The translations under genes were made by a program, and so were the position numbers. From Bacteroides mediterraneensis (GTDB lineage: Bacteria; Bacteroidota; Bacteroidia; Bacteroidales; Bacteroidaceae): a DNA stretch of 64,000 bases. Under the pieces are notes generated by a model. That model saw only the letters and a list, made by a program, of their open reading frames with translations, was not told the DNA's origin and ran no database searches. How positions within the stretch are numbered: the stretch's first letter is position 1; every line of letters begins with the position of its first letter. This document shows, piece by piece, positions 8,298 to 17,811 of the stretch. Location: positions 1,364,001-1,428,000 of the forward strand of contig NZ_DAJPEN010000001.1 in the NCBI RefSeq assembly GCF_025993685.1. The letters run 5' to 3'.

Positions 8298-9707
8298 TTA
8301 GTATGCATTCTTTTCTCCATGTATCGCGTTGGCCACCGTCTTGTAGATGATGAACAGGTCCAGTCCGAAGCTCCAGTGTTCGATGTACCAGATGTCACCT
8401 CTCACACGGCCTTCCATGTCTTTCAGCTCCTTGGTTTCGCCGCGGTAACCTGTCACCTGACTCCATCCTGTGATACCCGGTTTCACGAAATGACGCACCA
8501 TGTATTTGTTGATAAGCTTGGAGTACTCTTCTGTATGTTTCAGCATGTGCGGTCGTGGTCCGACGATACTCATGTCACCTTTCAGCACATTGATAAACTG
8601 CGGCAGCTCGTCGATGTTCGTCTTTCGCATGATGTTTCCCCAGCGTGTCTTTCGGGGGTCATCCTTGGTGGCCTGCAAGGTATCCGCCTGCGCGTTCACC
8701 TTCATGCTGCGGAATTTGTAGCAATAGAATTCCTTGTCGTTCAATCCGTTTCGCTTCTGCTTGAAAAACACCGGTCCCGGCATGGTCAGCTTCGTGATAA
8801 TCGTTACGATAATCAGGATGAAGGGGAAGATAGTGCAAAGGAAGAGCAATGAGAATACGATGTCGAACGCCCTTTTCAGCATCTTGTTGCCTGTCTGGCT
8901 CAACGGATCTTCCCGCAGACTCAGGTAAGGCACACTCCCTATCATGTTGAAATACATTCGCTTATGCAGGTATGTACGGATATTGGGCACGCTATAGAAA
9001 TGTACCAAGTGGTTCTCGCAGTAATCGATGATGGGACGTATTATCTCATGGTCTTTCGAAGGCAGACAGCAGAACAGGTAATGGTTGTTTTTGTTCTCAT
9101 TCAGGTATTTCATCACTTCTGTGGGGGTACCCAGATACGGGCATTCCTTGGGAAAGTTCGGATTCGGCTGATAGTCAAAATATCCGTTTACCCGATATCC
9201 TGTCCAATCCTGGTCGGTCAGTTCATGGTATAGCTCCAAGTTGTTGTCTGCGCTACCTACCAGTACCACGTATCGTACGTTTCCACCTTTTGAACGATAT
9301 CTTTTCAGCATCGCACGTAGAGAAAGTCTAAATATGCCAATGCATAGAAACAGAATCAGTATATAAATCAGATAAAAGAGTGAAAGGGTATCCATGAATT
9401 TTCCTATCTCCAGCACGATACCCGAAATGATTCCGAATAAGACCACCGTTTTAAATATTCGGGTGATGATTTGATAGATGTAAATCTTTCGTCTATAGAG
9501 AATGACTCCGATTTGACGGGAGGCGATGAAATAGCATAGCATTATGGTAAGAATAGCTTGATAATGCGGCACATTTAGGGCTTTATGCCATGGGGTATCC
9601 TTTACCCACTCATTAAAAAAGAAGAAAAGCACTCCTGCCAGTAGTGTTTCGAAAGTTGTTACGAATAGGCCTACCCATTCGTTGTATGAATCATACCTTG
9701 TTTTCAT
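8298..9707 (-). CDS. undecaprenyl-phosphate sugar-phosphate transferase (capsule initiation)
   Basis: Polyisoprenyl-phosphate hexose-1-phosphate transferase of the WcaJ/CpsE type. It loads the first sugar of the capsule repeat onto undecaprenyl phosphate at the inner membrane. The 469-residue protein has four or five N-terminal membrane segments, a middle Rossmann-like CoA-binding region (YVVLVGSADNNLELYHEL), and the catalytic domain from about residue 277. That domain starts with KRAFDIVFSLLFL and carries FKQKRNGLNDKEFYCYKFRSM, DELPQFINVLKGDMS, VGPRP and PGITGWSQV. It sits about 30 kb from the block that makes and exports the repeat unit, yet no other initiating transferase is visible in the window. 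Confidence 0.93.
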   Translation of the reverse strand: MKTRYDSYNEWVGLFVTTFETLLAGVLFFFFNEWVKDTPWHKALNVPHYQAILTIMLCYFIASRQIGVILYRRKIYIYQIITRIFKTVVLFGIISGIVLEIGKFMDTLSLFYLIYILILFLCIGIFRLSLRAMLKRYRSKGGNVRYVVLVGSADNNLELYHELTDQDWTGYRVNGYFDYQPNPNFPKECPYLGTPTEVMKYLNENKNNHYLFCCLPSKDHEIIRPIIDYCENHLVHFYSVPNIRTYLHKRMYFNMIGSVPYLSLREDPLSQTGNKMLKRAFDIVFSLLFLCTIFPFILIIVTIITKLTMPGPVFFKQKRNGLNDKEFYCYKFRSMKVNAQADTLQATKDDPRKTRWGNIMRKTNIDELPQFINVLKGDMSIVGPRPHMLKHTEEYSKLINKYMVRHFVKPGITGWSQVTGYRGETKELKDMEGRVRGDIWYIEHWSFGLDLFIIYKTVANAIHGEKNAY

Positions 9708-9795
9708 ATCATTTGAATAGTTTAAGGGTTTATTCTACAAATAAAAACATTTTTCTTTTTTCCTCCATGTTTGCGAAAAGAAATTTGAGAAAATT

Positions 9796-10248
9796 CTAAA
9801 ATTTGGTCAGTTCCAGACGTGCATAGTCTGATTCCAGTGTCATTTTTTCCCCGTTACATTTAACAATCTCAAACACTGTTTCCTTTTGGTTGTCGATACC
9901 GAAATGCTTCAGCTTTTCTACCGGTGCATCCTCTCCCGTATCACTGGTCGATTTTCGTACTTTGAAGTCTTTCACCACCAGCTGCGTTTCGTTGTTCCGG
10001 TATTCTGTGCGTCCGATATAGGCTCCATAGCCTTTACTGCCTTGCTTTTCGGCTACCTCCGTCACCATGCGCGTAATGCTGTAGTACAATCTTTCGCACT
10101 TCACGGTTTCCCCGGTTTCCGTTAGGGTGAACTGTTCCAGTATCCAGAGTCCTTCCACATCGGAGTTTATCGGTGCCTTTTTGCAACCGCTAAAGGCCAT
10201 TGCCAGTCCGATGGCCATCATGATTATAATATATGTTCCTCTTTTCAT
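9796..10248 (-). CDS. small lipoprotein, lipocalin-like
   Basis: 150-residue predicted lipoprotein with signal and lipobox AFSGC. The mature part reads as a small beta-barrel of the lipocalin-like type common in Bacteroides (EGLWILEQFTLTETGE, TEYRNNETQLVVKDF, KMTLESDYARLELTKF). I cannot assign a ligand. Its ATG overlaps the stop of the Wzi gene by 4 bases (10245-10248), so the two are translationally coupled and this lipoprotein probably works at the cell surface with Wzi. Confidence 0.65.
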   Translation of the reverse strand: MKRGTYIIIMMAIGLAMAFSGCKKAPINSDVEGLWILEQFTLTETGETVKCERLYYSITRMVTEVAEKQGSKGYGAYIGRTEYRNNETQLVVKDFKVRKSTSDTGEDAPVEKLKHFGIDNQKETVFEIVKCNGEKMTLESDYARLELTKF

Positions 10249-11732
10249 TTGCCAAGTCCTCCAGTTTTTCTAAGTGTAATCATTCCCCCTGTGCTGTTTC
10301 CCAAGTAATTTCCACGGTCTATTCCCAGTGCGGCACTTACGCTCCAGCCCTTGGCCCATTGGGGCAGGTAAGTCACTTCGGCCATGCTGTTGAACTGCTT
10401 GCGCACCTTGTCCAGGGGACTGGAATATCTTCCCCAATGCCGTGCATACGAGGCGATGAGCCGCCATTTCCATTCTTCCGACGGATTGCCGGAGATGCCC
10501 ACATGCTGCGCTTTCATCCGGTTGCTCTTGAAGCAGATGCTTCCGTCCTGATTATAGACAGGCCCTGCCAGCAGCGGGTTTCCGATTCCTTGTCCATAGT
10601 GCTGCCATGCCTGATAAATATAGTGGTTGTAATAATCGTCTCCGCCGCTCATCTGCGAGTCGGAGAAAGACCCCCAGAAGCCGTCATACAGAATCGGGCC
10701 GGAAGCATCCTTCGTGCTGATACCTTCCCAAAGCACCGCCGATACCCATTTGTTTTTCGGGAGATACACCTCGATGCCCAGCTGTCCGTCTTTCCATCGT
10801 CCGTATTCCCAGAACATCTGCGAATGATCCTCGAAGTAGTGGTCTAAAGTAGCCCTGATTTTCCAGTCGCCTGCGTAAAAGTTCAGGCCGAAATTCCAGC
10901 TTCCCAGCATGTTCCCTTCCACGTTCACCTGTTCACCTTCCGGGGTATCACTGCCCCCCGCGGTAGGGAAGAAGGCATGCCAGTACGATTTCAGTCCGTC
11001 GGGCATGTCAGTAATCTGCTTGGAGCTTCCGTCGGCCAGTTTCTGGTATTGGTCGCCACTGAACTGGGTGGCCATGAACAGACCGAACTCAAACTCTACG
11101 GGCAGCTTCTCCTTGTTTCCCAGCCGGAACATCAATGATTTGCTGTGATACATCACTTTTTTGGCATATTTCTGGTTCACTCCGCAGAAATCCTCCTGCC
11201 AGTGTCCGTCGGTAAATATACCATACGCCAGGTGCCCTTTGAAAGCCAGCCATTGGCGGGTGCCCGGTATGGACAGATAGTCCTTGATTTCCCCTCTAAT
11301 CTGTGGTATCGGCCGCATGTTCGGGCCTTCAGCCATCCAGCCGCTGGTCAGTTCACTGTTCTTTTCCAGCGGAAATCCCATTCTCTCCTTGCTTCCTACG
11401 CTCAGAGTCAGCATTTTCCATGAGAAATCCGCGTATGCCTGCTGAATCCAGAAGTCCGAGGTTTGTTTCACTCCTCCCGCCAAGTCCAGTCCGGCATCAA
11501 TCCGCCATCCCTTGCGTAGAGGCTTGTGCCATTCCAATCCAGCCCTCAAGTACCCGCTGTTAGGTTTCTCACTTTCCATACCAAACCGGTTGGCCGTCAG
11601 CCAGAGTGGTGCATACGTGCCCGTCGACACTGTTCCCGACATCTCTACTCGATATTGGAATTCCTGGGAATTTTCTTGCGCCAGTACTGGGGTGGCAAGA
11701 AAAAGAAGTAAAATAGATTTAGATAAATTCAT
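10245..11732 (-). CDS. capsule assembly protein, Wzi family
   Basis: Outer-membrane beta-barrel of the Wzi family, which helps attach or organise surface capsular polysaccharide. A signal peptide (LSKSILLLFLATPVLAQ) is followed by about 475 residues with Tyr/Trp-rich amphipathic strands throughout. Features of the family include an N-terminal YAPLWLTANRFG and blocks such as YADFSWKMLTLSVGSKERMG and FWEYGRWKDGQLG. The start is the ATG at 11732, not the upstream ATG at 11756: the -7 box occupies 11754-11761 and would swallow the longer start. It is in one operon with the downstream lipoprotein. Confidence 0.88.
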   Translation of the reverse strand: MNLSKSILLLFLATPVLAQENSQEFQYRVEMSGTVSTGTYAPLWLTANRFGMESEKPNSGYLRAGLEWHKPLRKGWRIDAGLDLAGGVKQTSDFWIQQAYADFSWKMLTLSVGSKERMGFPLEKNSELTSGWMAEGPNMRPIPQIRGEIKDYLSIPGTRQWLAFKGHLAYGIFTDGHWQEDFCGVNQKYAKKVMYHSKSLMFRLGNKEKLPVEFEFGLFMATQFSGDQYQKLADGSSKQITDMPDGLKSYWHAFFPTAGGSDTPEGEQVNVEGNMLGSWNFGLNFYAGDWKIRATLDHYFEDHSQMFWEYGRWKDGQLGIEVYLPKNKWVSAVLWEGISTKDASGPILYDGFWGSFSDSQMSGGDDYYNHYIYQAWQHYGQGIGNPLLAGPVYNQDGSICFKSNRMKAQHVGISGNPSEEWKWRLIASYARHWGRYSSPLDKVRKQFNSMAEVTYLPQWAKGWSVSAALGIDRGNYLGNSTGGMITLRKTGGLGK

Positions 11733-11753
11733 ATTTTTTCTACTATTCGCCAG

Positions 11754-11761
11754 CAAAGGTA
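11754..11761 (-). promoter_or_regulatory. -7 box for the Wzi operon (TACCTTTG on minus strand)
   Basis: Exact TAnnTTTG match 22 bases upstream of the ATG at 11732. It overlaps the alternative ATG at 11756 and so decides the start codon. Confidence 0.6.
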
Positions 11762-11901
11762 GGAAAGAAAGCCGTAAAACATATCTATTTACTGCAGAAT
11801 TTTTATTGAGAGGTGCTTCTTTATATGTTTTGACATAAAAAATGCCTACATTGCAAAAAATATATTTTCCAGCGTCGGCACGCGGCTGTGAGACCCGTGG
11901 C

Positions 11902-13230
11902 TCAATCCCTCCTGAAAATATCCCGTGTGTACACCTTCTCCTTCACGTCGTCCAGACAGGTATCGTAGCGGTTGGCAATGATGGCATCCGCCTGTTTCTT
12001 GAAAGTTTCCAGGTTGTTCACCACCCGCGAGCCGAAGAACGTTGTGCCGTCTTCCAGCGTCGGTTCATAGATAATCACCGTAGCCCCTTTGGCCTTGATG
12101 CGCTTCATCACCCCCTGGATACTGCTCTGACGGAAATTGTCGCTGTTCGATTTCATGGTCAGTCGGAACACTCCGACCACACATTCCTTCTCCCTGGCCG
12201 GATTATAATCCCCCCGGTTGTAGTAATCATAATATCCCGCTTTCTTCAACACCTGGTCTGCGATGAAATCCTTTCGCGTGCGGTTGCTTTCCACGATGGC
12301 ATGAATCAGGTTCTCCGGCACATCCGCATAATTGGCCAGCAGTTGCTTGGTATCCTTTGGCAGACAGTATCCTCCGTAGCCGAAGCTCGGATTGTTGTAA
12401 TGCATGCCGATGCGCGGGTCCAGACAGATACCTTGAATGATGGCCTGTGTGTCCAGCCCCTTCACCTCGGCATACGTGTCCAGCTCGTTGAAGTAGCTCA
12501 CACGCAGGGCCAGATACGTATTGGCAAACAGTTTCACCGCTTCCGCCTCCTTCAGGCCCATGAACAGGGTGTCGATGTGCTCTTTGATGGCTCCTTCCTG
12601 CAGCAATGCCGCGAACTCATGCGCTTTTCCCTCCAGATCTTCTCCCGCGATGGCCTGGATGGCCTCATTTTCCTTCTTCAGTCCCGCAATCAGTTTCGGA
12701 TACCCCACGATGATGCGGCTGGGGTAGAGGTTGTCATACAGCGCCTTGCTTTCGCGCAGGAACTCCGGCGAGAACAGCAGGTTGAATTTCTTTCCGGCGA
12801 GGGCAGGAGTGTTGCGGAACTTTTCCGCATACTTCACGTACAGGCTCCGGCAGTATCCCACCGGAATGGTACTCTTGATGACCATCACCGCATCCGGGTT
12901 CACCTCCAGCACCAGGTCGATTACTTCCTCCACATGGCTCGTGTCGAAATAATTCTTCACCGGGTCATAGTTGGTAGGTGCTGCAATCACCACGAAGTCC
13001 GCGTCCTTGTAGGCCGCCGCCCCGTCGAGAGTAGCCGTCAGGTCCAGTTCCTTCTCCGCCAGATATTTCTCGATATATTCGTCCTGAATCGGACTGATAC
13101 GGTGGTTGATTTTCTCCACCTTCTCCGGAATCACGTCCACTGCCGTCACCCGATGATGCTGTGCCAGCAGAGTCGCAATAGACAAGCCCACGTAGCCTGT
13201 ACCGGCTACAGCGATATGTAAGTTGCTCAT
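11902..13230 (-). CDS. ugd: UDP-glucose 6-dehydrogenase family, copy 1
   Basis: Nucleotide-sugar dehydrogenase that oxidises a UDP-hexose to the uronic acid (most likely UDP-Glc to UDP-GlcA) with NAD. The 442-residue protein has the N-terminal Rossmann motif AVAGTGYVGLS, the central block LFSPEFLRESKAL, and the active-site motif GYGGYCLPKD with the nucleophile Cys near residue 289. Length is slightly longer than the 390-residue type but usual in Bacteroides. A paralogue lies at 39833-41164 on the same strand. The two share a tract (about 12720-12984) that is much more alike at the DNA level than their ends, suggesting gene conversion. Confidence 0.92.
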   Translation of the reverse strand: MSNLHIAVAGTGYVGLSIATLLAQHHRVTAVDVIPEKVEKINHRISPIQDEYIEKYLAEKELDLTATLDGAAAYKDADFVVIAAPTNYDPVKNYFDTSHVEEVIDLVLEVNPDAVMVIKSTIPVGYCRSLYVKYAEKFRNTPALAGKKFNLLFSPEFLRESKALYDNLYPSRIIVGYPKLIAGLKKENEAIQAIAGEDLEGKAHEFAALLQEGAIKEHIDTLFMGLKEAEAVKLFANTYLALRVSYFNELDTYAEVKGLDTQAIIQGICLDPRIGMHYNNPSFGYGGYCLPKDTKQLLANYADVPENLIHAIVESNRTRKDFIADQVLKKAGYYDYYNRGDYNPAREKECVVGVFRLTMKSNSDNFRQSSIQGVMKRIKAKGATVIIYEPTLEDGTTFFGSRVVNNLETFKKQADAIIANRYDTCLDDVKEKVYTRDIFRRD

Positions 13231-13324
13231 ATTTCTAGGTCATAATAGTTGCACAAAGAAAGCGAATAATTCGCAGAAAAGCAAGTCCCTGCCGGAGTGA
13301 AGCGCCCATCCAATCTTTTCCATG

Positions 13325-16168
13325 TCAGCTTCTACTGATTTCAAGCCCTTTGTCCGACAAACTCATTTCCACGAAGCGTGCCCGGTCGTTGGGGCGGTTT
13401 TCCGTCAGCAGCTGGCGGATACGCAGCGCCGCATCCGGGTCTTTGGCCACCATGTACAGGTAGCCCCCTCCGCCGGCTCCCGGCAGCTTGTAGCCCAGAC
13501 ACAGGTCGTCAATCCGCTCCGTCAGCGCCTGTACCGCCGGCGGGTTCGTACCCTCGTCCAGCAGCTGGTTCTGCTTCCACGTCTTCCGTATGAGCCGGCC
13601 CATGCCCTCGAAGTCGTTCCGCAGGATGGCGTCGTACATATCCATGGCATGCCCCTTCATCTGCTCCAGCAGGTGCAGGTGGCGGTTCGAGTTGAGAAAC
13701 ATTCCCCGCACAATCTCCGCCAGGATTCCCTTGGCCGTGCGCGTAAGCCCCGTATAATATAAAAGATGGCATTTGCGGTACTCGTCGCCCGTGAAGAGAT
13801 AGTCGGGCAGCCAGCGCACCATCGGTTCCTGGTGCCAGCCCGGCTGCGTCTGCAGCAGCTTCACGCCATGCAGCACCCCTCCATACTGGTCCTGCCATCC
13901 GCCGCCCGTGGTGAGCAGCTGTTCCAGCACCAGCGTACGGCTGCCGATGCCCTGCTTGTCCCAGTTCAGGCCGCAGAAGTCATTCAGCGCCCCCAGCACC
14001 GTGGCCGCCAGAATCGAGCTTGTGCCCAGTCCCGAACCCGCCGGGATGGCCGAGAGCAGCGTCACCTCGATGCCCGTGCCGAACGCCTTCAGCTGCGCCT
14101 CCAGCGAGTCGAAATGCTCCGTCGAGAAATCCGGATGGAACCCAGCCAGTGTCAGTGCCGCCTTCGGAATGGAGAACGGCGATCCCACCTTGCAGAAATC
14201 CTTCAGCTCCTCGTAGGTAGAAACCACCTCCATGGCTCCCAGGTCGATGGAACGCAGGATGATGCGGTGTTCCCTCGATGGTTTCACATACACCTGCAGC
14301 GGCGGCTGTCCGTTCAGTTCGATGGCCAGGTTCACCACGTTTCCCCCCTCCATCAGGCTGTAGGGCGGGGTGTCCGTCCATCCCCCCGCAATGTCGATGC
14401 GCACCGGGCTTCGGCCCCACACAATCTGGTCGGCATACACCGAGAGCTTCGGCTGCTGGCGGTAATCCATCGTGCCGGTCAGTCCCTGCCGCATCAGTCC
14501 GAACGCCCGTTCCTCCATCGCCTTTGCCTCCGGTTTCCCTTCCAGTTCCAGCACCTTCGCGCGGAACATCGCGTCGCTGATTCGTTTCAGCAGGGGAGAC
14601 CCCTCCGGCAGTTCTCCCGGCAAGGCGATGCCCCCCTTGGCAAATTCCTCGGCTGCCTCCTGCAAGTCCACCTGATAGAATACGCTCCGTTCCTCGTTCC
14701 GGGCCAGCAGGCTCCAGTTCTCCTTGCGGAACACCTCCCGCTGGGCGAACAGGCGTCGCAGGTTGGCGTACGCTGAAATCTCGTCGGCCGACACCTTCCG
14801 GGCCTTCAGCCAGATGGCCTGCCCGGCTTCACCCTGTCCGCCGTCCGTCATCCATTGCAGCACCGTGCCCAGGTCTGCTATTGAGTCCGTCACCGGGAAG
14901 ACGGCCGCCGATTGCAGGTCTTCATACCCCCTGATATCTTCCGCGGCCAGCCCCCTTTCCGCCAGCCATTCCGTCACCGGACGGCCCAGGAAGAGGGTAG
15001 AGGCCTCCTTCAGACTTCCCTTGAATTTATCGTTGAAACCATAGGGCCGGGCCACAAACTCCGTTTCGCCCATCGGCACCACGTCGATGCACACCCCTTC
15101 CGGCACCTTCAACGCCCAGTCGTTGCGCGGCACCCCCGTGATGATGTTCCGGCTGTGCAGCTGCCACCCCTTGGCAATAAAGCTGTTTTCAATCCAAGTC
15201 TCTGCGTTTTCTGCCGTCAGTTTGAGCTGCAGTTCCGCATTTTGGACAAACATGGCCGGATGCGCCTTCACCTTGTAATGCATGATGGCCCGCTGGTCCA
15301 CCACGCAGTTCTGCACCGCCAGTGTCGACGAAATCATCTCCCGGCTCGTACCGTAATGGTGAAACTCACCGCCCGGCAGGGGTAGGATAGCTACCTTCAA
15401 GCCGTTCAGCTCCTCATCCACGATGCGCGGATGCGCCCCCAGTGCCAGTCCGAACTCCGAATACATGTCGTAGAACGTCACGTCCCCGTTTTTATCTGTG
15501 GAATGTTTCACCATCAGTTCCACGGCGCGGTCGCTCAGCAGCCAGATGCCGATGTCCATCAGGAACAGGTAGTCCTGCATCAGCCCCGCCATTTCCTCCA
15601 CGCTCGGTTTTTGCAGCATGAAGTCCAGCTTCTCCGGCTCCTTTCGCGAAGACACGAACACCCCGTGGTTCTTTGCCAGTTCCGGGTCTACCCACAAGCC
15701 GTAACATACCACGTCCACGTCCGGAATGTCCTGCAAAGGCTGGGTAGCCCGGATGTACACGTCGCCGCTCGCAATCAGCGTGTGCAGTCGTTCCGGCGCC
15801 TTGTCCATAATTTCCTCGTACAGCGGCAGCTGTAGTGACAGCAGGTTCTGCGTGAGCCGTTGCCCCCGTGCCCAGCGGAACACCGGAATCGGCGTCAGAA
15901 TCTTTCCCGAAGGCGCATAGCCCGGCAACCGCCGGCTCTGTCCCCCCGCATGCAGCAGGATACGTTTCTCCTTCGCCAGCCAGTCAGCCAGTCCGGTTTC
16001 GTCACCTTCTTCCTTCCGGCAGGCATCCAGCAGCCAGGCCGTACCTCCTCCCGAACCCAGTTTCCTTCCCACCGGGTCCGACGTGCAGAACCACTCCTTG
16101 TGGTCCGCGTGCATGATATCGTGAAAACATTCCACCAGATTCGGTGGCAATGACAGTAACTTTTTCAT
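13325..16168 (-). CDS. fkp: bifunctional fucokinase / GDP-fucose pyrophosphorylase
   Basis: Cytoplasmic salvage enzyme that turns free L-fucose into L-fucose-1-phosphate and then GDP-L-fucose, used to fucosylate capsule and glycoproteins in Bacteroides. The N-terminal half carries the pyrophosphorylase glycine loop GSGGGTAW (about 40-47). The C-terminal half is a GHMP kinase with VRIDIAGGWTDTPP and the ATP loop PAGSGLGTSS near 710. About 947 residues matches the known Bacteroides Fkp length. I start at the ATG at 16168 (MKKLLSLPPNL) rather than the TTG nine bases upstream. It follows gmd, fcl and a mutarotase on the same strand. Confidence 0.96.
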   Translation of the reverse strand: MKKLLSLPPNLVECFHDIMHADHKEWFCTSDPVGRKLGSGGGTAWLLDACRKEEGDETGLADWLAKEKRILLHAGGQSRRLPGYAPSGKILTPIPVFRWARGQRLTQNLLSLQLPLYEEIMDKAPERLHTLIASGDVYIRATQPLQDIPDVDVVCYGLWVDPELAKNHGVFVSSRKEPEKLDFMLQKPSVEEMAGLMQDYLFLMDIGIWLLSDRAVELMVKHSTDKNGDVTFYDMYSEFGLALGAHPRIVDEELNGLKVAILPLPGGEFHHYGTSREMISSTLAVQNCVVDQRAIMHYKVKAHPAMFVQNAELQLKLTAENAETWIENSFIAKGWQLHSRNIITGVPRNDWALKVPEGVCIDVVPMGETEFVARPYGFNDKFKGSLKEASTLFLGRPVTEWLAERGLAAEDIRGYEDLQSAAVFPVTDSIADLGTVLQWMTDGGQGEAGQAIWLKARKVSADEISAYANLRRLFAQREVFRKENWSLLARNEERSVFYQVDLQEAAEEFAKGGIALPGELPEGSPLLKRISDAMFRAKVLELEGKPEAKAMEERAFGLMRQGLTGTMDYRQQPKLSVYADQIVWGRSPVRIDIAGGWTDTPPYSLMEGGNVVNLAIELNGQPPLQVYVKPSREHRIILRSIDLGAMEVVSTYEELKDFCKVGSPFSIPKAALTLAGFHPDFSTEHFDSLEAQLKAFGTGIEVTLLSAIPAGSGLGTSSILAATVLGALNDFCGLNWDKQGIGSRTLVLEQLLTTGGGWQDQYGGVLHGVKLLQTQPGWHQEPMVRWLPDYLFTGDEYRKCHLLYYTGLTRTAKGILAEIVRGMFLNSNRHLHLLEQMKGHAMDMYDAILRNDFEGMGRLIRKTWKQNQLLDEGTNPPAVQALTERIDDLCLGYKLPGAGGGGYLYMVAKDPDAALRIRQLLTENRPNDRARFVEMSLSDKGLEISRS

Positions 16169-16279
16169 TTTAGCCAATTAATAATGAAGAATGAAGAATG
16201 AATAATTAATAATGAAGAATTAACAATGATAGTGAATGGAAAACACCCACTCGTTTTTAATTTTTAATTATTAATTGAC

Positions 16280-16609
16280 TTACAGCTTGAATATCCGTTC
16301 CATCAGTTTCCATTTCTCCTGTGAGGTGGCACCCGGCGCGGCTTTCTGGAACTTCGCCATGTGCGCTTCCCATTCTGCCTGACGGGGCAGGGTAGCCAGC
16401 CGCGCATAATCCCGTTCCATATCAAAATCGTCCGTCGTGTCCATGATCATGAACAGACGGTTCCCGTCGATGTAAATCTGCATGTCGGTAATACCCACTT
16501 CGCGGATGCCCGCCTTCACTTCCTCCCACACGTGCGCATGTGCTGCCACGTAGGCCTCAATCAGCTCCTTGTCGTCATAGAGCTCTAGTGTCTGACAATA
16601 TCTTTTCAT
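16280..16609 (-). CDS. L-rhamnose/L-fucose mutarotase
   Basis: 109-residue mutarotase of the RhaM/FucU-like alpha-beta barrel fold, which interconverts alpha and beta anomers of a 6-deoxyhexose. Conserved pieces are AAHAHVWEEVKAGIREVGI near the N-terminus, MQIYIDGNRLFMIMDT in the middle, and LPRQAEWEAHMAKFQ with EKWKLMERIF at the end. It is one domain with no signal peptide. It sits between fcl and fkp, 9 bases from fcl, so L-fucose is the likely substrate, presenting the right anomer to the fucokinase. Family motifs alone do not separate fucose from rhamnose. Confidence 0.85.
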   Translation of the reverse strand: MKRYCQTLELYDDKELIEAYVAAHAHVWEEVKAGIREVGITDMQIYIDGNRLFMIMDTTDDFDMERDYARLATLPRQAEWEAHMAKFQKAAPGATSQEKWKLMERIFKL

Positions 16610-16618
16610 CTTTTTTAT

Positions 16619-17767
16619 TCAAACCGTTTGATGGTTAATGCAAATTCCCTTCAGGTACCACTCATACAGGCGGTGGATACCCTCGTCTATTTCCACCTTG
16701 TGGTGCCACCCCAGGCTGTGCAGCTTGCTCACATCCGTCAGCTTGCGCAGCGTGCCGTCCGGTTTCGACGCATCCCAGCGCAGTTCCCCCTTGAAGCCGA
16801 TTTCCTTCATGATTTTTTCCGCCACCTCACGGATGGACAGCTCCTTGCCCGTACCCACATTGATGTGGCAGTTGCGGACTTCCGTGATGCCGTCGGCATT
16901 CTTCACCGAGCCGTCGTACGTCTGCTTGAAGTCCACGTTCAACAGTACATGCACACTCGCGTCCGCCATCTCCTCGCTCCACAGGAACTCACGCAGCGGC
17001 TTTCCGGTACCCCAGAGGGTCACCGCTTCGGCAGCTATGCCGTAGTGCGCCAGCACCTCCGTAATGTCTTTCTCGTCCGATGTGCCGTCCACCACAAATT
17101 TCTCGCCGTTGCGCATTACGCTCACCGGACGCAGGCTGATGTCCTTGCGCACTGCTTCCCAGTCGCCCTCGTTCAGGCATTTGGCCAGGTAAATCTTGCG
17201 AATCATGGCCGGCAGCACGTGGCTGTTCTCCAGGTGGAAGTTGTCGTTCGGACCATAGAGGTTCGTCGGCATCACCGCGATGTAGTTCGTGCCATATTGC
17301 AGGTTGAAACTCTCACACATCTTCAGCCCCGCAATCTTCGCGATGGCATACGGTTCGTTCGTATACTCCAGCGGAGAGGTGAGGAGCACCTCCTCCTTCA
17401 TCGGTTGCGGCGCCTCGCGCGGATAAATACACGTGCTTCCCAGGAAGAGCAGCTTCTTCACCCCGTGGCGGAAACTCTCTCCAATCACGTTCTGCTGAAT
17501 CTGCAGGTTCTGGTAGATGAAGTCCGCACGGTATTGCAGGTTGGCCATGATGCCCCCCACATGCGCCGCCGCCAGAATCACCGCATCCGGCTTCTCCCGG
17601 TCGAAAAATTCCCTTACCGCCACCGGGTCCAGCAAGTCCAGTTCCTTGTGCGAGCGGCCCACCAGATTGTCATATCCCCTCTGCTTGAGGTTGTTCCAGA
17701 TGGCAGAACCCACCAGTCCATGGTGTCCCGCCACATATATCTTTGCCGATTTGTCCAACATAATCAA
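16619..17767 (-). CDS. fcl: GDP-L-fucose synthase
   Basis: Bifunctional epimerase/reductase making GDP-L-fucose from GDP-4-keto-6-deoxymannose with NADPH. The extended SDR fold shows the NADP motif AGHHGLVGSAI near 13-23, the Ser of FLGSTCIYP, and the catalytic YAIAK near 140. The block SRSHKELDLLD is replaced by GRSHKELDLLD. At 382 residues it is longer than the roughly 315-residue E. coli form; an insert around 215-250 (VVDGTSDEKDITEVLAHYG) accounts for this and is usual in Bacteroides homologues. It follows gmd in the operon. An alternative start at residue 3 is equally good. Confidence 0.95.
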   Translation of the reverse strand: MIMLDKSAKIYVAGHHGLVGSAIWNNLKQRGYDNLVGRSHKELDLLDPVAVREFFDREKPDAVILAAAHVGGIMANLQYRADFIYQNLQIQQNVIGESFRHGVKKLLFLGSTCIYPREAPQPMKEEVLLTSPLEYTNEPYAIAKIAGLKMCESFNLQYGTNYIAVMPTNLYGPNDNFHLENSHVLPAMIRKIYLAKCLNEGDWEAVRKDISLRPVSVMRNGEKFVVDGTSDEKDITEVLAHYGIAAEAVTLWGTGKPLREFLWSEEMADASVHVLLNVDFKQTYDGSVKNADGITEVRNCHINVGTGKELSIREVAEKIMKEIGFKGELRWDASKPDGTLRKLTDVSKLHSLGWHHKVEIDEGIHRLYEWYLKGICINHQTV

Positions 17768-17811
17768 AAGCCTCCCTTTCTCAGTAGAAAAATCCCGTTT
17801 TTAATTATTAA

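Noticed and set aside
11842..13221. 459-codon plus-strand open frame opposite ugd copy 1
   Set aside because: Complete overlap with a gene that has all family motifs; a codon-bias shadow in GC-rich DNA.
16178..16279. AT-rich direct repeats (AATGAAGAATGAATAAT-like) between fkp and the mutarotase
   Set aside because: Short imperfect repeats of the kind seen in many Bacteroides intergenic gaps; no arms, no spacer regularity, no promoter motif.
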